64,000 bases of DNA from Achromobacter sp. HZ34 (lineage in GTDB: Bacteria > Pseudomonadota > Gammaproteobacteria > Burkholderiales > Burkholderiaceae_B). Location of the stretch: contig NZ_NJIX01000002.1 in assembly GCF_002209485.1 (NCBI RefSeq), forward strand, positions 868,001 through 932,000, in the 5' to 3' direction. A model generated the notes under the pieces. That model had not been told where the DNA came from and ran no database searches. It saw nothing but the letters and a program-made list of their open reading frames with translations. Shown here piece by piece: positions 63,127-64,000 of this stretch (the first letter of the stretch is position 1; each line of letters starts with the position of its first letter). The translations under genes were made by a program, and so were the position numbers.

Positions 63127-64000
63127 TTACTTGCCGGCGGGCAGGGGCGGCAGTTCGAAGACCTGGCGCAGGTAGGCCAGGTACGCTGGATCGTCGCACA
63201 TGGTCTTTTCCGGGGCATCGGACACCTTGGCTACCGGCTGGCCATTGCAGCGGACCATCTTCATGACGATCTGCAGGGGCTCATGCCCCAGGTCATTGGT
63301 CAGGTTGGTACCGATGCCAAAGGACACGCGGCAGCGGCCGGCGAAGCGGCGCGCCAGCTCCACGGCCTTCGGGAAGGTCAGGGAATCGGAAAACACCAGC
63401 GTCTTGGTGCGCGGGTCGACCCGGTTGGCGCGATAGTGTTCGATCATGCGCTCGCCCCAGACGAAGGGATCGCCCGAATCATGGCGCGCGCCGTCGAACA
63501 GCTTGCAGAAATACATATCGAAGTCACGCAGGAAGGCGTTGGTGCCATAGACATCCGACAACGCGATGCCCAGATCGCCGCGATACTCCTTGGCCCATAC
63601 TTCCAGCGCGAAAACCTGGGAGTCGCGCAGGCGCGGCCCCAAAGCCTGGCAGGCCTGCAGATATTCATGGCCCATGGTGCCCAGCGGCAGCACGCCATGC
63701 TCGCGCGCCAGGGCAACATTGCTGGTGCCGGCGAACATCTTGCCCATGGTGTCTTTCATGGTGGCCACCACTTCCTGGTGCCAGGCCTTGGAGAAACGCC
63801 GGCGCGTGCCATATTCGGCCACCCGGAAATCCGCCATGGACGGATCGTCCACCACCAGGCTTACCTTGGATTGCAGGCGCGCGCGGCCCTCGGCCAGGTT
63901 CGGATGCCGTTTGGTATTGCGGAAATAGACCTCGTTGACGATGGCCAGCACGGGAATCTCGAACAGGATCGTGTGCAGCCACGGCCCTTTCACCGTGATC
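63127..64000 (-). CDS. pncB: Nicotinate phosphoribosyltransferase, 5' part missing
   Basis: The C-terminal ~290 residues of PncB; the start lies beyond the right edge. [40 protein letters not shown] and [19 protein letters not shown] are family motifs around the phosphoribosyl pocket, and [16 protein letters not shown] and [10 protein letters not shown] are the phosphate-binding segments. It turns nicotinate and PRPP into nicotinate mononucleotide for NAD salvage. The last residues, [14 protein letters not shown], precede a minisatellite. Confidence 0.93.
   Translation of the reverse strand, partial: ITVKGPWLHTILFEIPVLAIVNEVYFRNTKRHPNLAEGRARLQSKVSLVVDDPSMADFRVAEYGTRRRFSKAWHQEVVATMKDTMGKMFAGTSNVALAREHGVLPLGTMGHEYLQACQALGPRLRDSQVFALEVWAKEYRGDLGIALSDVYGTNAFLRDFDMYFCKLFDGARHDSGDPFVWGERMIEHYRANRVDPRTKTLVFSDSLTFPKAVELARRFAGRCRVSFGIGTNLTNDLGHEPLQIVMKMVRCNGQPVAKVSDAPEKTMCDDPAYLAYLRQVFELPPLPAGK

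Noticed and set aside
62741-63199. A 152-codon open frame with octapeptide repeats
   Set aside because: It overlaps the end of pncB, has no ribosome site and consists of the translated minisatellite.

Overview
The window is GC-rich, densely coded proteobacterial chromosome. Gene content and order point to a beta-proteobacterium of the Burkholderiales, most like Alcaligenaceae (Bordetella/Achromobacter). The signs are the run yceD-rpmF-plsX-fabHDG-acpP-fabF followed by rpoE-mucABD-lepA-lepB-rnc-era-recO, a PagL lipid A deacylase, a CysB-family regulator and the trpBA-accD order. This placement is inference from gene order and protein resemblance; no database was searched. No tRNA, rRNA, CRISPR array, transposase or prophage gene was seen.

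Left part (1-18.5 kb) is metabolic and accessory. A tightly overlapping minus-strand operon carries prpE, an HbpS/GlcG-like gene, a UMF1-type MFS permease and a hydroxyproline epimerase cut by the left edge. Next come an NlpC/P60 lipoprotein and a stress module: catalase-family peroxidase plus cytochrome b561, divergent from an ECF sigma factor and its anti-sigma. The gap between the two halves of the module holds three copies of one promoter-like motif, two facing the peroxidase and one facing the sigma gene. Then follow a DUF2325 protein with a possible Fur box, cysB, an MdtD-like exporter, an unknown possible oxygenase, a LysR/SDR/tautomerase group, and mmsA with a branched-chain-type substrate-binding protein.

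Middle part (18.5-48.6 kb) is mostly housekeeping. A LysR gene is followed by lptF, divergent from pepA-holC and a small gene, then a BI-1/YccA protein, an aldo/keto reductase and a COG3202-like carrier. A long minus-strand block (42.5 down to 26.5 kb) joins phospholipid and fatty-acid synthesis to the sigma-E envelope-stress regulon, the translation factor lepA, signal peptidase, RNase III, Era and RecO. Many of its genes overlap by ATGA or TGATG. Upstream on the plus strand are maf, a tetrapyrrole-methylase-fold methyltransferase and a lipoprotein amidase. The msrPQ repair pair, a phosphoglycolate-type phosphatase and rluC follow.

Right part (48.6-64 kb) starts with rne and its long leader, then pagL, accD-trpA-trpB, argE, relA, mtfA with a flavodoxin-like gene, ridA and a truncated pncB.

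Two features go beyond ordinary annotation. One is the triple ECF promoter motif with its 42-bp duplication. The other is repeat structure: a G/C-hairpin family at three loci (18.0-18.4, 52.7-52.8 and 62.8-62.9 kb), and several in-frame or intergenic minisatellites with 9-, 15- or 24-bp units.
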